A stretch of DNA of 64,000 nucleotides, taken from positions 496,001-560,000 of the forward strand of contig JADJNX010000002.1 of assembly GCA_016714125.1 (NCBI GenBank), read 5' to 3'. Numbering within the stretch: the first letter of the stretch is position 1; the number at the start of each line of letters is the position of its first letter. A program made the translations under genes and the position numbers. The DNA is from Ignavibacteriales bacterium. GTDB lineage: Bacteria; Bacteroidota; Ignavibacteria; Ignavibacteriales; Ignavibacteriaceae. The notes under the pieces were generated by a model. That model did not search any database and was not told the origin of the DNA. It saw only the letters and a program-made list of their open reading frames with translations. Shown in pieces: positions 9,416-18,763 of the stretch.

Positions 9416-11147
9416 TCAAATATTCAAATTCAATTTACTTAGGTCGATCTCCCCTACAATCGGTTTGTATCGTTCATCTCTGAAACCACGATTTGAAACC
9501 TTCAAATAGAGCTCCTTTTTGGATTTGAAGTCTGACAAATAAAAGATTTTAACCATCTCCCGGTTCAGAGCCGCCCAGTTTAATATTATTCGCATCCTTT
9601 CATAATCTTCATCTGTCGGAAAATTATCTAACCGGTCATTCCCATCAAAATAGTCATCCAGCGTGTCCTCAAAATTGTCGTGAAAACTGTCAGGAAAATT
9701 TTTGATACACACTTTCCCCCTGATCAGGAGGAAATAATCACAACTGCCGCTGCTTCCCGAAACTGAAAACAGAACGCATGCTTTGTTGACCGGCTCTTTA
9801 AGAAGTGAAGACCTGTGAACTTGCGACAAAACAAGGTCAACTGTTTTTTTAATCTCGGCAGCTTGCTCAAATTTTAGAGCCGCAGAATAATCACTCATCC
9901 TTTTAATCAATGAGGATAAAAGTTCACTCTTCTCCCCTGCCATAAAACCGTAAAACTTTCCAAGCTCAAGATTATATTCATCATCGGGTTCTCTTTCACA
10001 TGGTGCAAGACACCGGTCGATTGTCGCCATAAAACAGGCTTTGCCCTTGGCAAATTCTTTGTTGTTACAGTTCCTGATCTTAAACGATTTCTCTGCAATC
10101 TCTACCACTTCTTCCGCTTTTTTCCTGGAAATAAAAAGTCCAAAATAGTCGTTACCATCAAGATCAAAATGATTTACCAGTTCAAGCGAAGGATAACGAT
10201 CAGCCATCCCAACTTTGACAAAATATTTGTTGCCATAATTTTTTAGCTGAATATTGTGTTTGGGATTGGTCAACTTGATCAGAACAGCTTCTTTCACCAG
10301 TGCCATAACCTCGGTTGAGGTACTTTCGTACCTGAGTTTTGTGGCATTCCACAAAATCAGTTTGCTCTTCCCTGCTGAATTTTCCGTCAGATGTGAAAAA
10401 AGTCTTTTGCGAAGTGATTTCGATTTCCCGATATAAATTATATTCCCGATTGCATCAAGGAAATAGTAGTTCCCCGGAAGATCAGGAATTGCCGGAATCT
10501 CAAACCCCGTCTGTGCCAGTGTCTGTGGAAACTTTTTTGAAATGTCTTTGGGAGGGATATATTGAAAGCCAAGAATATCCTTCAACATTGAAAGGGCAAA
10601 CTCTTTTTGTAATTTTCTCTTTAACCTTCACAAAAATATGTGCGGTAGCAAGTGCATCAGAGTAAGCTCTGTGATTAGTGCCCGCCTCAACCCCAAGATA
10701 ATCTCTGACCATCTCGAGTCTTTTTGATTTTAGCTGAGGGAAAAGCCTTTTTGCAGCCCTGAGAGTACAAAAAGTGACCGGTTTAAATTCCTCGTATCCC
10801 GCATTCACAAATTCATTTGCAAGAAATTTTACATCAAACTGGATGTTGTGTCCCACGATAATGCTATCCTGAAGGAAATCCATCAATTTGGAAGCCATCG
10901 TATTAAAAACGGGAGCATCGATTAAATCTTCATCTTTGATACCAGTTAACATCGTGATGAATGGATCAAGCCTGCGGTGTGGATTAAAAAAACTGCTAAA
11001 ACTGTCAACTATCTCACCGCGAACAACACGGAATCCGGCGAATTCAATTATCCGCTCATGTTGAGCATTCATTCCCGTGGTCTCCACATCCAACACCGTG
11101 AATGGGACATCATCCATATCATTATGAAAAAGCATTTCGAGGTTCAA
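9416..11147 (-). CDS. DnaQ-type exonuclease fused to GIY-YIG/UVR nuclease (one frameshift)
   Basis: The first 190 residues are a DEDDh 3'-5' exonuclease: VLDVETTGMN (ExoI), IVGHNIQFDVKFL (ExoII), NHRAYSDALAT (ExoIII). Then comes a UvrC-like GIY-YIG domain (LPGNYYFLDAIGNIIYIGKSKSLRKR) and a UVR motif (SAALKFEQAAEIKKTVDLV). Two overlapping frames (11147-10500 and 10588-9416) join if one base is corrected in the T5 run at 10604-10608, where the reading becomes KEKITKEFALSMLKDILG. The same domain order is known in DnaQ-UvrC/Cho-like fusion proteins, so this is probably one gene. The likely role is incision and end-trimming in repair of damaged DNA. It lacks the UvrC RNase H and HhH domains. Confidence 0.85.
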
Positions 11148-11277
11148 GAGAGGTTGGGCTTAAATTTCTTGCAAAAAAAATAATTAACTGCACAAATTTA
11201 CATCAACAACCCCTTTTTGACATCAATTAATCGACTGTATAATATTATTTTTATAAATCATTTTTTTCGGAGATCTT

Positions 11278-13173
11278 ATGAAATTTAAGCCTGTTGTTTT
11301 TCTTGCACTTCTCAGTTTTGTGCTGACTTTGTCTTGTACCACAAACAACCCGGTTTCCTCAAATTTTTCTTATGAACCAACAAAACCCTATGCAGGAGAA
11401 GAAATTACCGTTTCTTTTGATGCCGCAGGGAGTCAGGTTGCAAAAGAAGCAAAACTTATGCTGCTCGTTTTTGAACATACCTCTAAAGAGCCTGTTGCAA
11501 AAGAAATTGTAATGACCAAAGATGGTAATTCCTATAAAGCCAAATTTAAAACCGAAAGCTCAACCAAATCGTTGGTTGTTGTCTTTAAGGGTGATAAAAA
11601 CCTTGAAAATAACGAAAAAAGAGGATTTCGTATCCCACTCTATGAAAAAATGGGGAGGAAATTAAGGGTTCGGATGCAGCTTATGTTGAATTTGTGCGGG
11701 ATCATGGTTATATAGTTGAACTCGGATTAAAAAACAGTGAATTGTTTAAACTTATAAACAACGACTTTGTATTAAACCCGGCTCTTAAGGTGCAATATTA
11801 TCCCGTCTATATCAGCCTCTTAAGAAGAGTAAAAGCTGACATCGCTGACAGTTTAATCAAGATGGATATGGCAGAATTCGCTTCTAAAAACGACCCTGAT
11901 GAATACCACCTCGTCGCGCTAGTAAGAGGGCACGAGATACTTCGTGACGTTACTTCCGCTGACAAATATAGAGAAGTTCTTGCATCAAAATTTCCCAAAA
12001 ACAATCTTGTGAAGCTTGACAGGTTCCAGAAGACAAGAAAAGAAACCGACCTTACCAAACAAAAAGAACTGATTAAAAAGTTTGCAGTTGATTTCCCCGG
12101 TACCCGCGAATTGACCGTGCTTATCGACGGTTATATGAATACATTTTCAAAAGATATTGAGTGGCCAAAAGTCGAAAAAGAAATTGTAGCTTCAGGGCTT
12201 GAACCAAGTCTAGTTTTTTATACCCGTTCAGCAAAAAAATATCTTTCAGAAAAAGATCCAAAACCTGATCTTTCCCCTTTTTATAAGCAAAGTTGCTCTG
12301 GATAAAGTTAATGCTGAACTGAAAGAGTTGAAAAAGAAACCTCTATCAACTCCTGAGTCAATTTATCTCGAAGAACAATATAGCAATCTTACAATGGTTG
12401 CTTACACAAGAGGACTTGCTTACAACAAACTTGGTAAAAAAAGTGAAGCACTTGAAATGTTTAAAGTGGCAGTGGATGCTTCAAAAATGGAAGATGACTC
12501 AGTGATTCCTGAATATCTTGATGCCCTTGCAGGATCCGGCAAAAGGAAAGAAGCACTCGAAATTGCAAAAGACCTTAAAGGTCAAGCCAAGTCAAATCCC
12601 AAAATTGACAGTCTGATATCTGTCTATTATATTGCTGAAAATGGAAATGACACCGGACTCAAATCGTTACTCGACGATCTCTCAAAAAAGAGTGAGCAGG
12701 TGCTTACCCAAAAACTTAAAGCTGCCATGATTGATATCCCGGCAAGTGACTTTACCCTCAATGATCTTGACGGTCAGCCTGTTACCCTCTCTAAACTGAG
12801 AGGAAAAACTATTATTCTCGATTTCTGGGCTACCTGGTGTGGTCCCTGTCTCGCATCTTTCCCAACCCTGAAAATCGCAGTTGAGAAATATGCCAAAGAA
12901 AAGGACGTGGTTTTTCTTTTTGTAAATGCATGGGAAAATGCAAAAGATAAAAAGAAAAATGCCGCCGACTTCATAACAAAAAATAACTACCCCTTCAGAG
13001 TACTCCTCGATGACAAAGATAAAGTTATTACCGCTTTTGAGGTCTCAGGAATCCCGACTAAATTTATTATCGACAAAAGAGGTAATATCAGATTTGAGTC
13101 GGTTGGGTTTAATGACAATACCGAGGAGATGTTGAAGGAAATCGATCTTATGATTGAGATGGCGAGGAAATAA
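11278..13173 (+). CDS. TlpA-like thioredoxin-domain lipoprotein (frameshifted)
   Basis: Starts MKFKPVVFLALLSFVLTLSC with a lipobox (LTLSC), so it should be a lipoprotein facing the periplasm or outer membrane. An N-terminal Ig-like region is followed by a long helical, TPR-like middle. The C-terminal 140 residues form a TlpA/redoxin domain with the CXXC motif WATWCGPCLASFP and cis-proline segment SGIPTKFII. The three reading-frame pieces join with corrections near 11652 (G4 run, giving EEIKGSDAAYVEFVRDHGYI) and near 12285 (giving ISKVALDKVNAELKEL). The corrected protein is about 630 residues, typical of Bacteroidota redoxin lipoproteins. It probably reduces or exchanges disulfides in exported proteins. 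It stands alone, with a terminator downstream. Confidence 0.85.
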
Positions 13174-13181
13174 ATTTCAGA

Positions 13182-13196
13182 TATTAGGTATTAATT
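13182..13196 (+). repeat. TATTANN heptad motif 3' of the thioredoxin lipoprotein
   Basis: TATTAGGTATTAATT lies nine bases after the stop codon in gene sense. The identical 15-mer occurs in the sense 3' flanks of the NlpC/P60 gene (minus) and gpsA (minus). Confidence 0.65.
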
Positions 13197-13226
13197 TTTG
13201 TTTGTGGAAATTTTCCACTAAAGTAA

Positions 13227-13257
13227 AAAGCCCGTGAAAAATTTCACGGGCTTTTTT
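13227..13257. terminator. Bidirectional terminator between convergent genes
   Basis: AAAGCCCGTGAAA and TTTCACGGGCTTT pair around a very short loop (13228-13253), with T runs on both outer sides. It serves the plus-strand thioredoxin lipoprotein and can serve the minus-strand NlpC/P60 gene. A smaller palindrome (GTGGAAA/TTTCCAC) lies just before it at 13204-13218. Confidence 0.9.
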
Positions 13258-13305
13258 TATTCTATAATCCAATAAAGTAGTAATCTCGGCTCAGGTCAAT
13301 GCAAA

Positions 13306-13370
13306 TAATACTTAATAATTAATACCTAATACCTGACATAATACCTAATACCTAATATTTAATACCTAAA
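13306..13370 (-). repeat. Tandem TATTANN heptad array 3' of the NlpC/P60 gene
   Basis: Read in the sense of the upstream gene, units are TATTAAA, TATTAGG, TATTAGG, TATTATG, TCAGG, TATTAGG, TATTAAT, TATTAAG, TATTATT, beginning at the stop codon. The 26 bases at 13306-13331 are identical to 58601-58626 beside gpsA. Many units contain TAG or TAA. Confidence 0.8.
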
Positions 13371-14096
13371 CTATTCTTCCTCAAAAAGAGTTTTAAATCT
13401 TCTTCCGCCCATATATTTGTCGGTGTAATACTTGGTGTCAAAAGATGACACTATCACACCTTGTTTTGTACTTGCATGGGCAAAAAGGCGATTGCCGAGA
13501 TAAATACCAACGTGACCCGGCCTTGCAGAAGGTCTTGTATCAAAGAATACCAAATCGCCAAAACGGAGATCATTAAAGGTTGGTACCACTTCTCCCTGGT
13601 TAAACTGATCGCGGGCTGTCCGGTACATCGAAAGACCAAATGCTTCGGTAAAAACAAGCTTTGTAAAACCTGAGCAATCAAGTCCGGATCTCGTGTTTCC
13701 ACCCCAAACATACGGAGTACCAAGGTATTTGATTATGTTCATGATCAGAATATCGCGATTAACTTTTTGTTTTTCATCGAGATTCTTAACATTATCCATA
13801 ATAATGTCTTCCATCGAGATTGTTTCATTCTCGGGAAGATAGTAATACCCGGTTGTCTCATCACCCGCAGGTTGATCGGGAATTCTGACTGTTTCTTCTT
13901 CTGGTTTTGTTACTACAGGAGGAGTTGGGACAGTATCTGCAGGAAAACGAGCCTCATTCACTATCTGTGAATCAGGCTTGTTCTCCACCACATCTTTTCC
14001 TCTTCCCGGAGCTGACATTAAACTCGAACAGCCGGAGAGGAGAAGTACCCCGCCGGCTGCAGTAAGAAATATCAGCAGTTTCTTTTTAAGAACCAA
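13371..14096 (-). CDS. NlpC/P60 cell-wall peptidase lipoprotein
   Basis: Lipoprotein signal with lipobox LLSGC at about residues 19-23, a proline-rich spacer (about 40-90), then an NlpC/P60 domain (about 115-240). The catalytic cysteine is in NTRSGLDCSGFTKLVF, the histidine in SARPGHVGIYLG, and LFAHAS supplies the third polar position. Such enzymes cleave D-gamma-glutamyl-diaminopimelate bonds in peptidoglycan stems (Spr/MepS-like). The start is a TTG at 14094-14096 that overlaps the last codons of rpoD, with no ATG available upstream in frame. The 241-residue length is normal. The overlap suggests cotranscription with rpoD. Confidence 0.9.
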   Translation of the reverse strand: MVLKKKLLIFLTAAGGVLLLSGCSSLMSAPGRGKDVVENKPDSQIVNEARFPADTVPTPPVVTKPEEETVRIPDQPAGDETTGYYYLPENETISMEDIIMDNVKNLDEKQKVNRDILIMNIIKYLGTPYVWGGNTRSGLDCSGFTKLVFTEAFGLSMYRTARDQFNQGEVVPTFNDLRFGDLVFFDTRPSARPGHVGIYLGNRLFAHASTKQGVIVSSFDTKYYTDKYMGGRRFKTLFEEE

Positions 14097-14943
14097 GATA
14101 TGCCTTTAAATTTTTTGTTTTTGGATTTCTTTGGAGTCGGCGTATTGCCTTCTCTTTTATCTGTCTTACTCTTTCACGGGTAAGTGAAAACTTCTCACCA
14201 ATCTCTTCGAGAGTGAGTGAGTGTTCCTTGTTAAGTCCAAAATAGAGTCTGATCACTTCTGCTTCTCTTTCGGTGAGTGCTGAGAGAGCTCTACTGATCT
14301 CTTTCTTCAACGATTCCGACATCAAGGTGTAATCGGGCTGTGGCTGTTGTTCGTTCTGAAGAACATCAAGAAGTCTGTTGTCTTCACCTTGTGCGAAAGG
14401 TGCATCCACAGAGACATGTCTTCCGGATATCTTTAGTGTATCAGCAACTTCGTTTACATCCATCTCCACTTCGGCAGCAATCTCTGAAGCTCTTGGCTCC
14501 CTTTCATATTCCTGCTCAAGCTGGCTGTATGCCTTTGTAATCTTGTTTAATGCTCCCACTCTGTTAAGAGGAAGTCTTACTATTCTTGATTGTTCTGCCA
14601 GTGCCTGAAGGATTGACTGACGAATCCACCACACCGCGTAGGAAATAAACTTAAATCCTCTGGTTTCATCAAATCTTCTGGCAGCTTTAATTAAACCGAG
14701 GTTACCTTCATTTATCAAATCACCAAGTGACAAACCCTGATTCTGATATTGTTTGGCAACCGACACGACAAATCTTAAATTGGCTTTCGTAAGTGTTTCA
14801 AGGGCGTGCTGATCTCCCGCCTTTATCCGGATGGCAAGCTCTATTTCCTGTTCAGGAGTAAGCAAATCAACTTTACCAATCTCTTGAAGATATTTGTCGA
14901 GCGACTGACTCTCACGGTTGGTATATTGCTTCGTAATTCTCAC
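14086..14943 (-). CDS. rpoD: Primary RNA polymerase sigma factor RpoD/SigA
   Basis: Directs RNA polymerase to housekeeping promoters. Region 1.2 is SLDKYLQEIGKVDLLTPEQE, region 2 has NLRFVVSVAKQYQNQGLSLGDLINEG and RGFKFISYAVWWIRQSI, region 3 is EYEREPRASEIA, and region 4.2 is LTLEEIGEKFSLTRERVRQIKEKA. The protein has about 285 residues and lacks region 1.1, as in Bacteroidota and Chlorobi. A GTG at 14943 is preferred because GAGG lies eight bases upstream and the protein then begins with VRITK; an in-frame GTG at 14952 is possible. Confidence 0.95.
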   Translation of the reverse strand: MRITKQYTNRESQSLDKYLQEIGKVDLLTPEQEIELAIRIKAGDQHALETLTKANLRFVVSVAKQYQNQGLSLGDLINEGNLGLIKAARRFDETRGFKFISYAVWWIRQSILQALAEQSRIVRLPLNRVGALNKITKAYSQLEQEYEREPRASEIAAEVEMDVNEVADTLKISGRHVSVDAPFAQGEDNRLLDVLQNEQQPQPDYTLMSESLKKEISRALSALTEREAEVIRLYFGLNKEHSLTLEEIGEKFSLTRERVRQIKEKAIRRLQRNPKTKNLKAYLGS

Positions 14944-14971
14944 CGATACCACCTCTCTCTTTTTAAATTAA

Positions 14972-15253
14972 TCAATTCTTTAAATTCTTATCTGTATATA
15001 ACGAATCCACTATGGCTACTATCGATGCATCAACAGGTGCCATATCGACCGGTAGTGGTATCACAGCCTCACTGGCAGTAATATATACCACGATCTCCCC
15101 GGAGCCTGCACCCACTGTGTCAACAGCGATGATTGGACTCCCGGTGTTCTGATGGTTTGAATTAATGGGCTGTATTATTCTGAATGATGAACCCTCAAGT
15201 GATTCATATTTTTGAGTTGCCCATAAACTACCGATAACTTTTGCCAGAAACAT
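14972..15253 (-). CDS. EutN/CcmL-family microcompartment vertex protein (copy 1)
   Basis: 93 residues matching the BMC-P pentamer fold: starts MFLAKVIGSLWATQKYESLEG, has the conserved core IIAVDTVGAGSGEIVVYITASEA and the final helix DASIVAIVDSL. These pentamers cap the vertices of protein-shelled microcompartments. Compared with its neighbour it carries a longer insertion after the first strand and lacks the usual GSSAR, having ASEAV instead. It lies 11 bases after the other copy in the same direction, so they form a pair. No BMC-H or BMC-T shell protein is present in the window. Confidence 0.9.
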   Translation of the reverse strand: MFLAKVIGSLWATQKYESLEGSSFRIIQPINSNHQNTGSPIIAVDTVGAGSGEIVVYITASEAVIPLPVDMAPVDASIVAIVDSLYTDKNLKN

Positions 15254-15264
15254 GCCAGCCTTTG

Positions 15265-15534
15265 TTATTCGGTTTTATCAAGTTTATCAATTATCGCCAT
15301 CACCACCGCATCAATCGGTTTGTTTTTGGTGAAATTTGTTTGACGGGCACTACTTCCGGTGGCAACAAGCACTACTTCCCCCTCGCCGGCACCAACACTG
15401 TCAACAGCGATCACAAAATTAGATTTTGCTTTTAACTCAAGATCAAGTTCACGGACTATCAGAAACTTGGCTCCAACAAGATTTTCATCCTTTTTGGTTG
15501 ACCAGACTGTTCCAATTACTTTTCCAATTATCAA
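15265..15534 (-). CDS. EutN/CcmL-family microcompartment vertex protein (copy 2)
   Basis: 89 residues with the canonical BMC-P signature: MIIGKVIGTVWSTKKDENLVG at the N-terminus, FVIAVDSVGAGEGEVVLVATGSSARQT in the core and AVVMAIIDKLD at the end. The start is a TTG at 15532-15534, with GAGG five bases upstream. It is the upstream member of the pair and lies about 107 bases after phosphopentomutase, so the three may be one transcript. It could build a shell with hexamers encoded elsewhere, or act as a free pentamer. Confidence 0.92.
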   Translation of the reverse strand: MIIGKVIGTVWSTKKDENLVGAKFLIVRELDLELKAKSNFVIAVDSVGAGEGEVVLVATGSSARQTNFTKNKPIDAVVMAIIDKLDKTE

Positions 15535-15641
15535 TTCAACCTCGACTTCACGAATGCATCATCTGCATTATTTTAACAAAGTTTGTTCGATTTTAATTCC
15601 AATCAAACCAAAATCACCATTTATCTTAGACGGAAGAACGG

Positions 15642-16824
15642 CTACTTTAGTTCGCCTTTTTTGTAGAAACTTTTACCTGCGACGGGAGCATCAATTCCAA
15701 AAAATTCGAGAACTGTTTTTCCTGCGTCTGCAAATGTGCTCCTGATACCAATGCTCCCCGGATCAACTCCCTTACCCGTTAAGAGAACAGGCACATACTC
15801 CCTTGTATGATCCGTAGAGGTGACAGTTGGATCATTGCCATGGTCGGCTGTAAGGAGCAGACAATCTGAATCATCCATCGCCGCAATTAATTGGGGAAGA
15901 AATATATCAAAATCTTCCAACGCTTTCCCAAATCCTTCAGGATCAAGACGATGACCAAAATAAACATCAAAATCGACAAGATTGGTCATAATAAAACTGT
16001 TTTTATTCTCTTTTATCGCTTTGAGTGTTTCAACACAACCTTCAGAATTTGACTTTGTATGAATCACTTCTGACAACCCTTTTTCATTAAAAAGATCGCC
16101 AATCTTACCGATGCCGGTGGTTTTTATCCCGTTCTGTATCAAGTGATCAAGAACTGTTTCTCCGGGAGGATCAAGTGAATAATCTCTTCTATTGGTTGTT
16201 CGTGTGAATGTTTCAGATGATTCACCAATAAAGGGTCTCGCAATCACTCTCCCCACAAAATAGTTTTCGAGAATCTTTTCCCTGGTGATTTCACAAATCT
16301 CATAAAGGCGATCAAGTCCAAAGTGTTCCTCATGCGCTGCAATCTGAAAGACTGAGTCAGCGGAAGTATAAACAATTGGGAAGCCTGTTCTGATGTGCTC
16401 TTCACCCAGCTCTTTTATTATCTCGGTGCCGGAGGCAGCTTTATTTCCCAAATAGCCGGAGCATCCGGTCAACTGCATAAATTGCTCCATCATTTCCGGT
16501 GGGAATCCGTTATAAAAATAATCAAAATCTTTTTCGCAAATGATCCCGGCAAGTTCCCAGTGCCCCGAAGTTGAATCTTTCCCCTTCGACACTTCAAGCA
16601 TTTTCCCAAATGCTCCCTTGGGAGCACCAACAGGCGATGCTCCCGGAATTGGTACTATATTACCAAGTCCGAGTGAACGAAGATTTGGAATTTTTAATCC
16701 ACCCAGTTTCTGAGCCGTATTTACAAGTGTGTTGCTACCGTTGTCGTTATAATTTGAAGCGTCAGGTAACTCACCAATACCACACCCATCGAGCACTATA
16801 AAAATGAAATTATTGATCTTGCAT
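15642..16824 (-). CDS. deoB: Phosphopentomutase (frameshift just after the start)
   Basis: Interconverts (deoxy)ribose 1-phosphate and 5-phosphate, linking nucleoside breakdown to central carbon metabolism. Alkaline-phosphatase-superfamily metal sites are visible: VLDGCGIGELPDAS at the N-terminus, GKDSTSGHWELAG around the nucleophile, and TADHGNDPTVTSTDHTREYVPVLL near the C-terminus. The N-terminal codons lack an in-frame ATG. An ATG at 16822-16824 with AGGAG upstream becomes the start if one C after it is removed, giving MKINNFIFIVLDG as expected for the family. The corrected length is about 393 residues. It precedes the two microcompartment vertex genes. Confidence 0.9.
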
Positions 16825-16827
16825 CTC

Positions 16828-18711
16828 CTAGGTTGAAGTTACCACTTTACTACCGGTTCCTTCTTGAGCTTTTAGAAGCGCAAGAGATGCAGACTGAAAC
16901 AATTCTTTATAATCACTCTTGTTTTCAGCAGGAGCAAGTCCAACCGAGATAGTAAAACCATTCCCATTGCCCATAGCACTGGTAGATTGTTTTGCAACTT
17001 TGTTTTTTAATCTCTCTGCCCACATGTAAGTATCTCTTGCATCTGCTCCAAAGAAAAATATTCCGTAAAGATCTTTATCAAGTTTCCCCACAGTCATCGA
17101 CGGGTTGGTTTCGAGACGGATAAAATCTGCCAATAATTTGTATGGTTTAATAGTCATTTCATTGCCAAACAATTCCATCTGCTCCGGAAATTTATCAACT
17201 GCAGTAAGGATCATCGACCCGTGTAAATTGTTTGCCTTCAGTTTAAATAACTCGGCCTCGACCCGCTCTTCGTAAAATTTCCGATTGAGAGTTTTGGTTT
17301 CGGGATCGTTACTCACCTGCTCTTTTATTATCAATTGTAATGAATAATTATAAAAGACATAAGACACCAGCGAATTAAGACGGGCTACAAATCTAATTTC
17401 AGCCGTCGAAAAAGCATTGTTTTCGGGAGACTCAAAACAGAGCATCCCCAGAAGTTGACTATTGATATAAAGTGGCACAGTAAAAAAGGAGCCCTTTTCA
17501 GGTCTTTGCTCACTGGAGATATACCTTGGGAGGTCTTCTTCAGCAAGGTTTTTATAATAAAGAGGTCCCGGATTTGACAGTTGAGTGCCGGCAAGAGTGT
17601 TTGATATCTCAACGTCAGCACCCTCGGGAATGTAATAATCATCATCGGTCTTAAAAACTCGTAATACTTTTAGTGACTTGGAATAACTGTCATACTCCAA
17701 AAAACTGACAACTTTCGCGGGGATCAGCTCACGCAACCGTTGCTCAAAAACTCCAAGTATATCATCAACAGAACTCGACAACAGGAGCTGGTCAACGATA
17801 TTGTTCATCACCTTTAATCGTTTTTCAGCGAGACCTTCAAGAAAACCTGTCTGAACAATCGAGAGAACATGAGTGATCAACCTTACATATTTCCCCAATG
17901 TAAAAAGTGTTTCAGAGCCAAACTCTTCCTCATCCTTGGAATCAACAGCCAAAACAGCTATAACTTTTTTATCGTAAAAAACCGGTACGGCTGCAAAACT
18001 TTTAATCCCATGAACATCATTGTAATATTTTATCAAGCCGGCTTCTTCGTCACTCTTGATTGAGGTAACAGACACCGGTCGTTCAGAATTGACAACCTGA
18101 CTGAGTAAATCTGAACCGATGGGGAAAGCCATCGATTTAAAATCCTGAACACCGGCAATATATGCTGCAGGCGTTAGTTTCTGAGCTGCCGGATTCACCC
18201 AATAGAAAACGGCACTATGCGCAAACAAGTGTTCCTTGATTAGGCGGATCGTCTTATCCAGGAAAAAACTTATTGTAGCTTTGTTGTTTTCAATCTTTGG
18301 AGCAGATTCATTTGTAATTTCAAGGTATCTGTCACTTATTCCGGTGTTATCATCCGTGCTAAGAGTGATAACATTTGTCCTTTTGGACGAATCTTTCACT
18401 TCGGACACAGATTGTGCAAACTTTACAGTGGTTTTGTCTTCAACAGGCGGGACATAAGGTCCTTTTACGACCACAGCTCCGCTATCGAACAGGTCGTGTT
18501 CGTCTTCCCGAACGGGCGGTTTGGTGAGTATCTCATCAAAACCTTTCTGATCGCTTTCTCTCTTAAAGATCATTATCAATAGAAGGATAACAATCGCGAG
18601 GATGACACCAATTACTACTTTTGTAACTGTGTCACCGATCAGGATAAGTAATGCAAAGATTACCGGAGCCAGACCAATAAGGATATATTTGGCTTGAGGT
18701 TTGTTCTTCAT
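16828..18711 (-). CDS. Membrane protein with GAF domains and degenerate GGDEF domain
   Basis: Two hydrophobic helices at about residues 8-50, a variable linker, then two GAF-like regions (about 125-290 and 300-460). The last 160 residues are GGDEF-like: they begin DPETKTLNRKFYEERV, and end FTISVGLAPAENKSDYKELFQSASLALLKAQ. At the catalytic loop the sequence is GKLDKDLYGIFFFG instead of GG(D/E)EF, so diguanylate cyclase activity is unlikely. It may bind a nucleotide or act as a scaffold. Its stop is four bases from the deoB start codon, consistent with cotranscription. Confidence 0.75.
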   Translation of the reverse strand: MKNKPQAKYILIGLAPVIFALLILIGDTVTKVVIGVILAIVILLLIMIFKRESDQKGFDEILTKPPVREDEHDLFDSGAVVVKGPYVPPVEDKTTVKFAQSVSEVKDSSKRTNVITLSTDDNTGISDRYLEITNESAPKIENNKATISFFLDKTIRLIKEHLFAHSAVFYWVNPAAQKLTPAAYIAGVQDFKSMAFPIGSDLLSQVVNSERPVSVTSIKSDEEAGLIKYYNDVHGIKSFAAVPVFYDKKVIAVLAVDSKDEEEFGSETLFTLGKYVRLITHVLSIVQTGFLEGLAEKRLKVMNNIVDQLLLSSSVDDILGVFEQRLRELIPAKVVSFLEYDSYSKSLKVLRVFKTDDDYYIPEGADVEISNTLAGTQLSNPGPLYYKNLAEEDLPRYISSEQRPEKGSFFTVPLYINSQLLGMLCFESPENNAFSTAEIRFVARLNSLVSYVFYNYSLQLIIKEQVSNDPETKTLNRKFYEERVEAELFKLKANNLHGSMILTAVDKFPEQMELFGNEMTIKPYKLLADFIRLETNPSMTVGKLDKDLYGIFFFGADARDTYMWAERLKNKVAKQSTSAMGNGNGFTISVGLAPAENKSDYKELFQSASLALLKAQEGTGSKVVTST

Positions 18712-18763
18712 ATGAAGTTAATAACTCTTTAAATCCCAAAAATAGTCTTGAATTATCAAATAA

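Noticed and set aside
14972..15534. The two small proteins next to rpoD as anti-sigma factors
   Set aside because: Both carry the full EutN/CcmL signature; nothing in them resembles an anti-sigma fold.
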